A stretch of 52,333 nt of DNA. Origin: Puniceibacterium antarcticum. Lineage in GTDB: Bacteria > Pseudomonadota > Alphaproteobacteria > Rhodobacterales > Rhodobacteraceae. The position numbers and the translations under genes were made by a program. Under the pieces are notes generated by a model. That model had not been told where the DNA came from. It saw nothing but the letters and a program-made list of their open reading frames with translations, and ran no database searches. Of the stretch, positions 7,940 through 16,060 are shown in pieces. The number at the start of each line of letters is the position of its first letter. The stretch's first letter is position 1. Location of the stretch: assembly GCF_002760615.1 (NCBI RefSeq), contig NZ_AWWI01000117.1:1-52333 (forward strand). The letters run 5' to 3'.

Positions 7940-9358
7940 TCAGGGCAGCCAGCGCTGCACTATTCCCACGATACGTTTCACCGTAGCACTTTCAAACAAC
8001 CTTGGGCTGAAATAGGCACCTGCGGCGCGTTTGTTAAGTTCTCCGATGGTTGGATAGGGCGCGACCATGTTTGCCACATGCTTCATTTTCAGCCCGTTGG
8101 CCAGAACCAGCGCCCAGAGGTTGATCAGCTCTCCGGCCTGATGGCCGATGATCGTGGCCCCCACCGGACGCCCCCGCACCACCATGACCTTGATCAGACC
8201 GGTGGTTCTGCGCTCGGCAATGGCGCGGTCATTATGGGCGTAGTGGGACCGCACGACCTCGACATTCAGGCCATGTTCCTGTTTCGCCTGCTCTTCGGTC
8301 AGGCCGACCTGCGCCAGTTCGGGATCGGTATAGGTGACATGCGGGATATGCGCGGTTGCGGCCTTGGCCGGCAGGCCGAACAGGGCCGAGCGGATGACAA
8401 TGCCCGCATGATAGCCCGCCACATGGGTAAACTGCAGCCCGCCCGCCGCATCGCCGATGGCATAGACGCGTTTGTTGGTGGTCTTCAGGCTGGAATCCAC
8501 TTGCACGCCGGTCTTTGTGGTCTTGATCCCGGCCTTGTCCAGATCCAGCGCATCGGTATTGACGCGCCGCCCCACGGCGATCAGCAGGTGACTGCCCCGA
8601 TACACCGCGCCGCCGTCCACCTCGACCTCAATCGCGCCCCCAGTGCCACGCACCTCTTGCGCCCTGGCATATTCGGCAATCTCGATTCCTTCGCCGCGCA
8701 ATTGTTCCAGCAGAATCCCGGTCATCTCGGGATCATCCTTGCCCAACGCCCTGCCGCCTTCGATCACCGTGACCTTGCTGCCCAGTCGGCGATGCGCCTG
8801 CGCCATTTCCATGCCGATGGGGCCGCCGCCGATGATCAGCAGATGTGCGGGCCGCTCGCGCAAGCTCCACAGCGTTTCGTTGGTCAGATAGGGCACCTGA
8901 TCCAGCCCCAGGATTGGCGGCACAAGCGGGGACGATCCGGTGGCGATCACCACCCGGCGCGCCGTAATGATGTGATCCCCAGCCTGCACCTCGGTTTCGG
9001 AAATGAACCGGCCCTTTTCGCGGATCACCCGCACGCCCAGCCCCTCGAACCGCTCCTGCGAATCAACCGGGGCGATCTGCTCGATCACCCCCTGCACATG
9101 ATCCTTGGCGGCGGCATAATCGACCTGCGCCGCCACATCCGCGATGCCATAGACGCTGGCATGACCCATCCCATAGGCGACCTTGCCGCTGGCAATCAGC
9201 GCCTTGGACGGCACGCAGCCATAATTGAGGCAGTCGCCGCCCATCTTGTGATCCTCAAGCAGCACAACCGATGCCCCCATCTGCACCGCCCCCGACGCCA
9301 CCGACAGGCCGCCAGATCCGGCCCCGATCACCAGAATATCCGCCTTGATACGTTCCAT
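7940..9358 (-). CDS. MerA/Lpd-like FAD-dependent pyridine nucleotide-disulfide oxidoreductase
   Basis: The 472 aa class I flavoprotein has an N-terminal FAD-binding VIGAGSGGLSVA (about 10-21) and the redox-active disulfide Cys43-x4-Cys48 in GGDCLNYGCVPSK. An NAD(P)-binding IIGGGPIGMEMA and the second FAD motif YAIGDAAGG follow. The dimerisation domain ends with APYPTIGELNKRA, where lipoamide dehydrogenase has its His-Glu pair; here His is replaced by Tyr, as in mercuric reductases. It lacks both the MerA N-terminal metal domain and a C-terminal vicinal Cys pair, so neither Lpd nor true mercuric reductase is supported. The gene follows the TVP38 gene by 3 bp, a pairing known in fused form in other bacteria. 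The electron acceptor is unknown. Confidence 0.88.
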   Translation of the reverse strand: MERIKADILVIGAGSGGLSVASGAVQMGASVVLLEDHKMGGDCLNYGCVPSKALIASGKVAYGMGHASVYGIADVAAQVDYAAAKDHVQGVIEQIAPVDSQERFEGLGVRVIREKGRFISETEVQAGDHIITARRVVIATGSSPLVPPILGLDQVPYLTNETLWSLRERPAHLLIIGGGPIGMEMAQAHRRLGSKVTVIEGGRALGKDDPEMTGILLEQLRGEGIEIAEYARAQEVRGTGGAIEVEVDGGAVYRGSHLLIAVGRRVNTDALDLDKAGIKTTKTGVQVDSSLKTTNKRVYAIGDAAGGLQFTHVAGYHAGIVIRSALFGLPAKAATAHIPHVTYTDPELAQVGLTEEQAKQEHGLNVEVVRSHYAHNDRAIAERRTTGLIKVMVVRGRPVGATIIGHQAGELINLWALVLANGLKMKHVANMVAPYPTIGELNKRAAGAYFSPRLFESATVKRIVGIVQRWLP

Positions 9359-9361
9359 GGC

Positions 9362-10138
9362 TCAGAGTCCTTTCTTGCCGCGCACGGCCTTTAGCAGAAG
9401 AGGCAGCGCCGCCAGCGCACATAGCCCGAGAATCGGCAACAGGATTTGCGGCTCGAAAATGATGCCAAGATCAGGCGTATCGCCCCTTTCGAACACCTCG
9501 CCAAGCCCCGCGCCGACAGAAGTATAAACAACCGCCCCCGGAATGATGCCAAGGAAGGTCGACACCGCAAAGCGCAGCAACGGCACCCCCACCAGCGCCG
9601 GTACAAGGTTGGCGACAAAGAACGGCACCGCCGGCACCAGCCGGATCAGGAACAGCATCGACCACTGATTGTCGTCGATACCATCCTTGATCCGCTTCAC
9701 CAGCCCCTCGCCGGTTTCCATCCGCGCCGCCAGCCGTTCGCCCAAGCCCCAGCGCGCCGCCAGAAAGATCAAAACCGCCCCCAGCGTCGCCGCCGTCACG
9801 TTGAACAGCGCCCCCGGAAAGGTCGCGAACAGAAAGCCGCCGGTCAGGGTCCCAAGGCTCGCCCCCGGCAGCGAAAATGCCACGATCGCTATATAAGCCA
9901 ACATGAACACCGCCACCGTGGCGCCATAATGCGCATCGCGAAACGCCAGCAGCGCCTCGCGGTTGTCACGCAGGGTGTCAAAGGTCAGATAATCGCGCAG
10001 CGTGAAACACCCCACCACCGCGATCCCCAGGATGACGATCAGTGGCAAAGCCCGCATCCCCCCGGACGTCTTCTTGGGCTGGGTCATGTCGGGCATCTCA
10101 TGGGCACTCTTTCTTGCAGTTTGCGTCCTGTCTGACAT
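9362..10138 (-). CDS. TVP38/TMEM64 family membrane protein
   Basis: The 258 aa protein has a 29-residue hydrophilic N-terminus, then about six membrane segments. The central glycine-rich SNARE-associated/DedA-like domain (FSLPGASLGTLTGGFLFATF through ATLGAVLIFLAARWGLGERL) is typical. DedA/TVP38 relatives act as lipid scramblases or transporters in other organisms; the role here is not established. It is the first gene of an operon with the flavoprotein 3 bp downstream and a sensor kinase after it. Together they may form a membrane redox unit, which is inference from context only. Confidence 0.88.
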   Translation of the reverse strand: MSDRTQTARKSAHEMPDMTQPKKTSGGMRALPLIVILGIAVVGCFTLRDYLTFDTLRDNREALLAFRDAHYGATVAVFMLAYIAIVAFSLPGASLGTLTGGFLFATFPGALFNVTAATLGAVLIFLAARWGLGERLAARMETGEGLVKRIKDGIDDNQWSMLFLIRLVPAVPFFVANLVPALVGVPLLRFAVSTFLGIIPGAVVYTSVGAGLGEVFERGDTPDLGIIFEPQILLPILGLCALAALPLLLKAVRGKKGL

Positions 10139-10291
10139 AGATCATGCGCAGAGCCGCTGCAGAACGAAAGCCGCCTCACGGGTGCTTGATGTGCAGTGAG
10201 CTGCAAGCCGTTAAATCACGACCAAACCGCCAAACTGTAACAATGAACGCCACAAGGGCTGAAAATGTTGCAACATAGGCGCCTTCGCCGT

Positions 10292-10320
10292 TTGACATAT
10301 CAGCCACCCTTGCCTATAGC
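10292..10320 (+). promoter_or_regulatory. Strong sigma-70-type promoter of rpmH
   Basis: TTGACA (10292-10297) and TATAGC (10315-10320) are separated by 17 bp, the best match to consensus in this part of the window. It lies about 70 bp before the rpmH start and should drive rpmH-rnpA-yidD. Confidence 0.65.
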
Positions 10321-10389
10321 CCGGGCTTCGAATGTATCAGCCCCCGCGAATCCGCTCGCCTGGGCCAGCCTAAAGACGGAGACGGAGCG

Positions 10390-10527
10390 ATGACGAAACG
10401 CACCTTTCAGCCCTCGAACCTCGTGCGCAAGCACCGCCACGGGTTCCGCGCGCGTATGGCGACCAAAGCCGGTCGTAAGATCCTGAACGCCCGCCGCGCA
10501 CGCGGTCGGAAATCGCTGAGCGCGTAA
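10390..10527 (+). CDS. rpmH: 50S ribosomal protein L34
   Basis: A 45-codon gene encoding [18 protein letters not shown] and ending [12 protein letters not shown]. It is the highly conserved, extremely basic L34 that binds 23S rRNA in the large subunit. Compared with the usual 44 residues it has one extra Thr after Met. GGAG lies about 4-7 bp before the ATG. It is immediately followed (24 bp) by rnpA, the near-universal bacterial arrangement, and preceded by a strong promoter. Confidence 0.98.
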   Translation: MTKRTFQPSNLVRKHRHGFRARMATKAGRKILNARRARGRKSLSA

Positions 10528-10551
10528 GCGCTGGTCGAGACCGTTCAAGAG

Positions 10552-10968
10552 ATGACACCGCCGGAGGCCCCCGAAACTGAACCGGGGACAAAGCCCCCGG
10601 CGGTTTCTCTTTGCCCAGAGCCGGGCCTGACACCGCGTCTTCAGCGGATGCAGAACCGCGCCGAATTTCTGGCAGCCGCCCGGGCCGGGCGTCAGGGCAC
10701 CGCCAGCATGATGGTTCAGGCGCGCAACCGCCATGACGATGCCACAACAGTGCGCGTCGGCTTTACCTGTTCCAAGAAGGTCGGCAATTCGGTCGCGCGC
10801 AACCGCGCCAAACGCCGCCTGCGCGAAGCGGCGCGGCTGGTCCTGCCCGAAATCGCACGTCCCGGCTGGGATTACGTCCTGATCGGCCGGTTCGAGGCGA
10901 CCGCCAAACGCCCTTTTCCCGATCTTCAGCAGGATCTGCGCGACGCGTTGCGCAAGCTGCACAGATGA
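10552..10968 (+). CDS. rnpA: Ribonuclease P protein component
   Basis: The 138 aa basic protein is the cofactor of the RNase P ribozyme that matures tRNA 5' ends. The family hallmark is [20 protein letters not shown], whose RNR core binds the RNA, followed by LREAARL. The N-terminus is about 25 residues longer than in many homologues and rich in Pro and Glu. A later start at Met33 ([13 protein letters not shown]) would give a more standard length, but AAGAG sits before the ATG at 10552. It overlaps yidD by 4 bp. Confidence 0.96.
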   Translation: MTPPEAPETEPGTKPPAVSLCPEPGLTPRLQRMQNRAEFLAAARAGRQGTASMMVQARNRHDDATTVRVGFTCSKKVGNSVARNRAKRRLREAARLVLPEIARPGWDYVLIGRFEATAKRPFPDLQQDLRDALRKLHR

Positions 10969-11186
10969 CTCCGCTGGCCCATATCGTCGCCCTGCCCGTC
11001 CGCTTTTATCGGCTGACCTTCTCCGCATGGGTCGGGCACGGATGCCGGTTCCACCCCACCTGTTCGGCCTATGCGCTTGAGGCGCTGGAACGCCACGGCG
11101 CGCTTCGCGGCGGCTGGCTGACCCTGCGTCGACTGGGTCGCTGCCACCCCTGGGGCGGCTCGGGCATCGACAACGTGCCCGACTGA
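10965..11186 (+). CDS. yidD: Membrane protein insertion efficiency factor YidD
   Basis: The 73 aa protein is a typical YidD: an amphipathic N-terminus ([20 protein letters not shown]), then [16 protein letters not shown] and [17 protein letters not shown], all diagnostic. YidD assists membrane protein insertion near the YidC pathway at the inner membrane. The ATGA overlap with rnpA implies translational coupling. In many proteobacteria yidC follows directly; here it is about 5 kb away. Confidence 0.95.
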   Translation: MTPLAHIVALPVRFYRLTFSAWVGHGCRFHPTCSAYALEALERHGALRGGWLTLRRLGRCHPWGGSGIDNVPD

Positions 11187-11375
11187 GGCGTTTCGCGATC
11201 GCCCCGAGACAACAGCCAGCGCATGTCGCGTTTGACCCAGGGCGCCCGACCAAAGCGCAAAGCGCGAAAACCCGTTTCAGCGATCTCCCACAGCGCTTTT
11301 GCCCCACCAGCGGGACATCAAAGACACACCCCCGTGCGGAATCTTACAGATTCAACCTGTCATTCAAAAAAATTC

Positions 11376-11404
11376 TTGGCCGACTCGCGTTGCCTTGCTA
11401 AGCG
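11376..11404 (+). promoter_or_regulatory. Candidate promoter of a small ORF
   Basis: TTGGCC (11376-11381), a 17 bp spacer and TAAGCG (11399-11404) precede a well-placed ribosome-binding site and a 24-codon reading frame at 11436. The match is moderate. Confidence 0.35.
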
Positions 11405-11435
11405 GGTCGCACACAAACATCCAGACACAGGAGGG

Positions 11436-11510
11436 ATGACCATGACTCGATCAAGTACATTCCTCGCAGGCGTGGATCTGATGTTTGTGCGCGGTTGCGC
11501 TCAGGCGTAA
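11436..11510 (+). CDS. Possible 24-residue small protein or leader peptide
   Basis: An ATG at 11436 follows a strong CAGGAGGG ribosome-binding site (about 3-4 bp away; a second in-frame ATG two codons on has better spacing). The frame runs MTMTRSSTFLAGVDLMFVRG and ends CAQA-stop. There is no recognisable family. A promoter-like pair lies about 32 bp upstream. It could be a translated leader for the DUF1127-like gene 170 bp downstream or an independent microprotein. Coding is inferred only from the start signals. Confidence 0.35.
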   Translation: MTMTRSSTFLAGVDLMFVRGCAQA

Positions 11511-11676
11511 CCCACCCCGTCCGGTCACTGTGCGACTGCCAGCACCGGTCCTTCTACCAAAACCCCTAACTCCCTGATCCGGCGTCTTTTTGCATGTAAC
11601 CCATGCAATCCGTCTCCGGCTCTTTCACCTCCAGATCGAAAGGTCCGGCCTGCCTTTGGCTGCCGGAATCCCCCAA

Positions 11677-11937
11677 ATGATCAGACTTGTTGAACCGACT
11701 TCCGTTCCCGACAATTTTCCTCCGCTGCAGGATGTCATCCGCCGCTTTGGCGCCTGGCGGGTGCTGCTCGCGGCCCTCTCCGCCCTGATCCGGCGCGAAC
11801 GGGCCAGCCAGCGGCCTCCGCCAATGTCTGCGGATGGGCTGAGCGACCACATGCGGCGTGACATCGGCCTGCCGCCCAAGCGCGGCCCGCTCCCTTTGCA
11901 GGATCCCGCACGGATCCGGCTGCCGCATCTTTTCTGA
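11677..11937 (+). CDS. DUF1127-like small basic protein
   Basis: From the ATG at 11677 the protein is 86 aa; an in-frame ATG at 11590 would add 29 less convincing residues. The middle is an amphipathic basic helix (WRVLLAALSALIRRERA). After it comes GLSDHMRRDIGLPPKR, matching the L-x-D-x2-x2-D-I-G-L core of DUF1127 proteins. In Rhodobacter and other alphaproteobacteria short DUF1127 proteins are stress-induced and linked to RNA turnover or phosphate and carbon metabolism; the role here is unknown. The tail of about 25 residues after the motif is longer than usual. Confidence 0.6.
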   Translation: MIRLVEPTSVPDNFPPLQDVIRRFGAWRVLLAALSALIRRERASQRPPPMSADGLSDHMRRDIGLPPKRGPLPLQDPARIRLPHLF

Positions 11938-11988
11938 TGCGGACGGGCTGCAGTCACCCTGCAGCCCGTTTTGCCCGACAACAAAGGC

Positions 11989-12534
11989 TCAGCGCAGCTT
12001 TTCGAAACTGATCGACACATCGCCGATATCGACGCCGTATTTCTTCATATAGGCGCGGTTGAACAGCCGCTCGTCGGACAGCTGCCACATCCAGTCGTCA
12101 AAGCTGACGCGCATCGTCTCGGATGTCCCATCCGCCGACGGCACTGGCAGATCGATGGTATAGCGCCAGTTGAACCGGTCGCCCTGTTCCTGACCCACCG
12201 CCTGTCCGATCACACCCGGCGCCGTGCCCTGCCAGCTGTCCGGCCCGATCTTGAACAGCGTCCAGACGCGCTGCTCGGTCGCGCCGTCCTCATAGACAAA
12301 ATCCTCTTGCAGGCGCAGGCGCTTGCCGTCCCAGTCGCCTTTGATATCGACGCGGAACTGCCGCCGCACCGTGCCGAACACATCCTGAAACTGACCATAG
12401 GCCACCAGTTCCCCGTCAAAGAACTCTTCAAGGTTCAGCTTGCGGTCACTCAGGCTGGCATCGTCAAAACCCGGCTTGCCGGTGCAAGCCGCCAAAAGGG
12501 CCAGCGTCAAGGCCAGTATCACGCGGCGCATCAT
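11989..12534 (-). CDS. DUF3833 family lipoprotein
   Basis: Started at the ATG at 12534, after a GGGAG ribosome-binding site, the protein is 181 aa with a lipoprotein signal peptide MMRRVILALTLALLAAC (lipobox LLAAC, lipidated Cys17). An upstream in-frame ATG at 12759 would add 75 implausible residues. The mature part contains LEEFFDGELVAYGQFQDVFG and the repeated beta-strand pattern (RLQEDFVYEDG, FNWRYTIDLPV, WMWQLSDERLFNRAYMKKYG) typical of DUF3833. The family is predicted to be envelope-located and its function is unknown. It stands alone on the minus strand between plus-strand genes. Confidence 0.82.
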   Translation of the reverse strand: MMRRVILALTLALLAACTGKPGFDDASLSDRKLNLEEFFDGELVAYGQFQDVFGTVRRQFRVDIKGDWDGKRLRLQEDFVYEDGATEQRVWTLFKIGPDSWQGTAPGVIGQAVGQEQGDRFNWRYTIDLPVPSADGTSETMRVSFDDWMWQLSDERLFNRAYMKKYGVDIGDVSISFEKLR

Positions 12535-12781
12535 GGGCACTCCCTGTCTGTTCAGGGGTGCAGCTAGCGCGCGGGCGCGGCTTGCCAAGCGGACAGGGAT
12601 CAGTCGCCAGCCTTTGCAGAACACAGAAACGACGCACTCCATATAAGTGACAAGAAACACCCTGCAACAGGCCCCACTGCCAGACACGGATCGCGCTATC
12701 AGATCAAAAAGGCGGACCGGACGTTCAGGTCCTTCGCCCGAAGGTCCCGTGCGAGTCATTTCTCATCCGTGAGACGGGGAT

Positions 12782-13231
12782 CTACGACTCGAAGGAACGG
12801 ACTGGACCAACAAACCTTAAACAGCTGGGATCGAAAACAACAACGTGACTTAGATCTGGACGTGAGCGCGAAGAATACAGCATCGCCTTGGCACCTGCAC
12901 CCCGGGCAAAATCTGAGATTGCCCAAGTCGGAGACAGTTGCCCTGTCGCGCGAATATCCTGCCAGACCACGGATGCGTCCTTGTTGCCGCGTTCATCAGC
13001 CACGCAATCCGCTTCAAGCCACATGGGTACCATTATTCGGCCAACGGTATCAGAAAGGTAGCGCTGGATTGCGACACCTGCACCCTCAGGACTCAGGGAT
13101 GCATAAGCAGCGATTTGGCACGAATGGTGAAAGCGTCCCTCTGGGGCCATCGCTGGCTGAGCAGGAGTCGCAAGCAGCTTGGCGGGCAGAATTCTCCATA
13201 CCGCCAGATCAATAGGCTCAAGTGGTCTCAT
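12782..13231 (-). CDS. RES domain protein (toxin family, NAD+ phosphorylase type)
   Basis: The 149 aa protein matches the RES fold: VWRILPAKLL at the start, then PEGRFHHSCQIAAYASLSPE with Arg33, Tyr43 and Glu49. Later come VVWQDIRATG and AMLYSSRSRPDLSHVVVFDP, with the conserved Ser120/121. Arg, Glu and Ser are the residues that give the family its name. RES toxins of type II toxin-antitoxin pairs (with Xre/MbcA-ParS DUF2384 antitoxins) degrade NAD+. Here the region immediately upstream (13232-13531) shows no antitoxin-like frame, so the gene is an orphan or a remnant. Its length and catalytic residues look intact. Expression is unknown. Confidence 0.75.
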   Translation of the reverse strand: MRPLEPIDLAVWRILPAKLLATPAQPAMAPEGRFHHSCQIAAYASLSPEGAGVAIQRYLSDTVGRIMVPMWLEADCVADERGNKDASVVWQDIRATGQLSPTWAISDFARGAGAKAMLYSSRSRPDLSHVVVFDPSCLRFVGPVRSFES

Positions 13232-13531
13232 GGCTCTGCATTACTCAATGCTAAAGGAACGTGTCATCATCGCCTGCGCTATCCGATCTGCTGCCAGATG
13301 CAACAATTGATCCGCGTTGCAAAATGCTGACAAAGTGCCGTATGGAGCGGTTGCACATAAGGCGGAGCCAGCAACCCGCCTCCGGGCAGCCCCCGCCCTA
13401 CCCCAGCCATACGAAATCCATACGCTTTCCATACGCAATCCACCTGTTCATTTCCGACCGGCCGTTGCGTCCATGTGTGACCGCATCGCACGGCTCTTGC
13501 CCGGTGCACGCAACTGCATTAAGCGATCAAC
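13232..13531. other. Intergenic region between RES gene and ttcA
   Basis: 300 bp between divergent genes. It holds a phased CCATACG array at 13407-13443 and one inverted single copy of the same heptamer (CGTATGG) at 13339-13345. I see no convincing gene; the 65-codon minus frame at 13241-13438 has no family resemblance. Confidence 0.45.
13407..13443 (+). repeat. 11-bp-phased CCATACG array upstream of ttcA
   Basis: Three units of CCATACG plus four variable bases ending in T (13407, 13418, 13429) repeat with an exact 11-bp period, followed by a degenerate fourth (CCACC at 13440). One unit per helical turn puts every copy on the same DNA face. The last complete unit ends 92 bp before the ttcA ATG. 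A related array, in the same orientation relative to its gene, precedes rplQ (32066-32116). Confidence 0.75.
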
Positions 13532-14404
13532 ATGCTAGATCAGTCCGACGATATTCACCCCCTGTTCCACGGCGCCCCCAAAAGCACCGAGTTCAAGAAG
13601 CTGCGCAAGCGGCTGGTTCAGAACGTGCGCGAAGCCGTCGAACAATATGGCATGATCGCCCCCGCCACGGACGGCAAGCCGCCCAAATGGCTGGTCTGTC
13701 TGTCGGGCGGCAAGGACAGTTATACCCTGCTCGCCATCCTCTACGAGCTCAAATGGCGCGGGCTTTTGCCGGTCGATCTGCTGGCCTGCAACCTCGATCA
13801 GGGCCAGCCCGGTTTCCCCGCCACGGTCCTGCCCGAGTTTCTGGAACGCATGGATGTGCCGCACCGGATCGAGTATCAGGACACCTATTCCATCGTCATG
13901 GACAAGATCCCCGCCGGGCGCACGTTCTGTGCGCTGTGTTCCCGGCTAAGACGCGGAAATCTCTACAGAGTTGCCCGAGAAGAGGGCTGTTCCGCCGTTG
14001 TCCTCGGCCATCACCGCGACGATATACTTGAGACGTTCTTCATGAACCTCTTTCACGGTGGCCGTCTCGCCACCATGCCCCCCAAGCTGGTGAATGAAGA
14101 GGGCGATCTGTTCCTCTACCGCCCCCTCGCCCATGTGGCCGAGGCGGATTGCGAAAAGTTTGCCACGGCGATGAATTATCCGATCATCCCCTGCGATCTC
14201 TGTGGCTCTCAGGACGGTCTGCAGCGCCAGCAGGTCAAGCAGATCCTCGATGGCTGGGAAAAAAACAGCCCCGGCCGCCGTCAGGTGATGTTCCGCGCGC
14301 TGATGAATGCGCGCCCCTCGCATCTGCTGGACCCGAAGCTGTTCGATTTTGCCGGCCTCGCGCTTGGCCAGCGGACCTCTGTCCTGTCTGGTGACCAGGA
14401 CTGA
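13532..14404 (+). CDS. ttcA: tRNA 2-thiocytidine(32) synthetase TtcA
   Basis: The 290 aa protein has the PP-loop [11 protein letters not shown] (Ser58-Ser63) that activates the tRNA base with ATP. Two CxxC pairs, Cys133/Cys136 ([12 protein letters not shown]) and Cys221/Cys224 ([12 protein letters not shown]), mark TtcA and supply ligands of its Fe-S cluster. [19 protein letters not shown] is the conserved segment between them. It thiolates C32 in a subset of tRNAs, often the arginine ICG isoacceptor, which is also encoded in this window. It is monocistronic; the upstream region carries the phased CCATACG array. Confidence 0.95.
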   Translation: MLDQSDDIHPLFHGAPKSTEFKKLRKRLVQNVREAVEQYGMIAPATDGKPPKWLVCLSGGKDSYTLLAILYELKWRGLLPVDLLACNLDQGQPGFPATVLPEFLERMDVPHRIEYQDTYSIVMDKIPAGRTFCALCSRLRRGNLYRVAREEGCSAVVLGHHRDDILETFFMNLFHGGRLATMPPKLVNEEGDLFLYRPLAHVAEADCEKFATAMNYPIIPCDLCGSQDGLQRQQVKQILDGWEKNSPGRRQVMFRALMNARPSHLLDPKLFDFAGLALGQRTSVLSGDQD

Positions 14405-14512
14405 GGCTGTTTTTTTCATTTTGGAAATTATTTTGATGTCTGAGGACTGAAATAAGCCTGTCGTTTACCTCGCGCACATAAACTGCTTCTGTTCAAAACA
14501 AGAGGCAATCCT

Positions 14513-16060
14513 GTGCCAGACACGATGACGTCACGACTCAAACGCCTTAAAATTCTGCTGCGCAATGCCCTCAGGGGCGCGCATGTTCTGGCGTTTCTGC
14601 CCGCGCTGGTGCTGGGCAGCTTCTGGCTTGGCGGCGAGGATCTCCTGTTGTTTGTCGCGCTGGGTGTGCCCGTCGTCTTTGCACTTGCAGGCGGATTTGA
14701 ACTTCCTGCGTCTATGGACGCCTTTCTGTCACGGCCAACCGATCTGACCGACAGCCAAGGCGCCATTGTGCTGGCAGATACCGCGCTGATCCGCGCCCGC
14801 GCTGAATCGATGTCCACGGCCTGCATTCTTATAGACATCGACGGGATAGAGGCGCTGGAGGCGCGGTTTGGCGATTCTGCGGCGCAAGCGACCCGCGACC
14901 TTGTCCTGTCCCGGCTGCGCGCGCTCTTGCGCCGGGATGATCTGATCGTGCGCATCGGGGATGCCCGCCTGATGGTGCTTCTTGCCCCCGAGCTGCGCCT
15001 TGATCTGGAAACCCTGCTGCAGATTTCAGGGCGCATTCAGGGCGCCGTCGAAGAACCGGCGCTGATCGAGGAAACGACCCAGTATCTGACAGCCGCCATC
15101 GGATTCTGCAGCAGCACCCGCCTGTCGGACAATGCCCCGGGAGAGGATCTTTTTGCGGCGGCAGGTGCCGCGCTGAACGAGGCACTGGCTAACGGACCTT
15201 CGGCGATACGGGCCTGGACCGATAGCATTAGGGCCGCGCGCACCGCCCGCCGCTCCCTGCGCAGTGAGGCGGCGCGGGCCCTTGAAAACGGCCAGATCCA
15301 GCCCTGGTATCAGCCGCAGCTCTGCACCTCGACCGGTCGCGTCAGCGGGGTAGAGGCGCTGGCCCGCTGGGTTCATCCGGAACGCGGCGTGATCGCCCCG
15401 CAGCAGTTCCTGATCACACTGGAAGAAGACGGACGCATGCAGCGGCTGGGTGAGGTGATGCTGAGCCATGCGCTGACCGAATTGCGCGGCTGGGACCTTG
15501 CCGGAATCAAGGTTCCACGGGTGAGCATTAACTTTTCCACGTCCGAACTGCGCAATCCAAAGCTTGTCGAGACGCTCAAATGGGAAATCGACCGCCACGA
15601 GCTGACGCCGCAGCGGCTGGGCATCGAAGTGTTGGAAACCGTGATTGCCGAAACCACCGACGGCATCATTGTGCGCAATATCGCGGATCTGTCCAAACTG
15701 GGCTGCTTCATCGATCTGGATGATTTTGGCACCGGCCATGCCTCCATCAACTCGCTGCGCCGCTTTGCGATCAACCGGCTCAAGATCGACCGGAGCTTTG
15801 TCACCCGCATCGACCGGGACGAGGGGCAGCGCCGGATGATTGCCGCCATCCTCAGCATGGCAGATCGCTTGGGGCTGGAGACATTGGGTGAAGGTGTGGA
15901 AAGCGTTGGCGAACATGCGCTGCTGGCCCAGCTCGGCTGTGATCAGGTGCAGGGCTTTGGCATCGCCCGCCCGATGCCGGCCGAAAAACTGTCGACCTGG
16001 ATCAAGATTCACAATGCCCGCATCGCTGATACACCCCGGCTTGGTCGTCGCAGCAACTGA
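14513..16060 (+). CDS. Membrane EAL phosphodiesterase with degenerate GGDEF domain
   Basis: A GTG start at 14513 follows AGAGG by 7 bp. The 515 aa protein has two membrane segments (about 24-40 and 44-62), then a GGDEF-like domain (about 95-235). The active-site loop of that domain reads RIGDAR instead of GGDEF, so diguanylate cyclase activity is unlikely. The EAL domain (about 250-505) looks catalytically intact: EALARWVHP (Glu281), INFS, EVLET, DLDDFGTGHAS, LKIDRSFV and GEGVES. It would hydrolyse cyclic di-GMP to pGpG at the membrane and so favour motility over attachment. No partner gene is adjacent. Confidence 0.92.
   Translation: MPDTMTSRLKRLKILLRNALRGAHVLAFLPALVLGSFWLGGEDLLLFVALGVPVVFALAGGFELPASMDAFLSRPTDLTDSQGAIVLADTALIRARAESMSTACILIDIDGIEALEARFGDSAAQATRDLVLSRLRALLRRDDLIVRIGDARLMVLLAPELRLDLETLLQISGRIQGAVEEPALIEETTQYLTAAIGFCSSTRLSDNAPGEDLFAAAGAALNEALANGPSAIRAWTDSIRAARTARRSLRSEAARALENGQIQPWYQPQLCTSTGRVSGVEALARWVHPERGVIAPQQFLITLEEDGRMQRLGEVMLSHALTELRGWDLAGIKVPRVSINFSTSELRNPKLVETLKWEIDRHELTPQRLGIEVLETVIAETTDGIIVRNIADLSKLGCFIDLDDFGTGHASINSLRRFAINRLKIDRSFVTRIDRDEGQRRMIAAILSMADRLGLETLGEGVESVGEHALLAQLGCDQVQGFGIARPMPAEKLSTWIKIHNARIADTPRLGRRSN

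Noticed and set aside
7940-9358. Mercuric reductase annotation
   Set aside because: No N-terminal heavy-metal domain, no C-terminal vicinal cysteines and no mer operon neighbours.
8078-9394. 438-codon plus-strand frame opposite the flavoprotein gene
   Set aside because: Composition typical of antisense frames in GC-rich DNA; the minus-strand frame carries all the flavoprotein motifs.
12769-13215. Plus-strand frame opposite the RES gene as a possible antitoxin
   Set aside because: It is fully antisense to the RES gene and shows no DUF2384 or helix-turn-helix pattern.
13407-13443. CRISPR array
   Set aside because: Units are 11 bp with 4-bp variable parts, far too short for repeats and spacers, and no cas genes are present.
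14381-14417. Terminator after ttcA
   Set aside because: GTCCTG/CAGGAC lies inside the last codons and the T-run begins 8 nt after the stem, so it is not a convincing intrinsic terminator.
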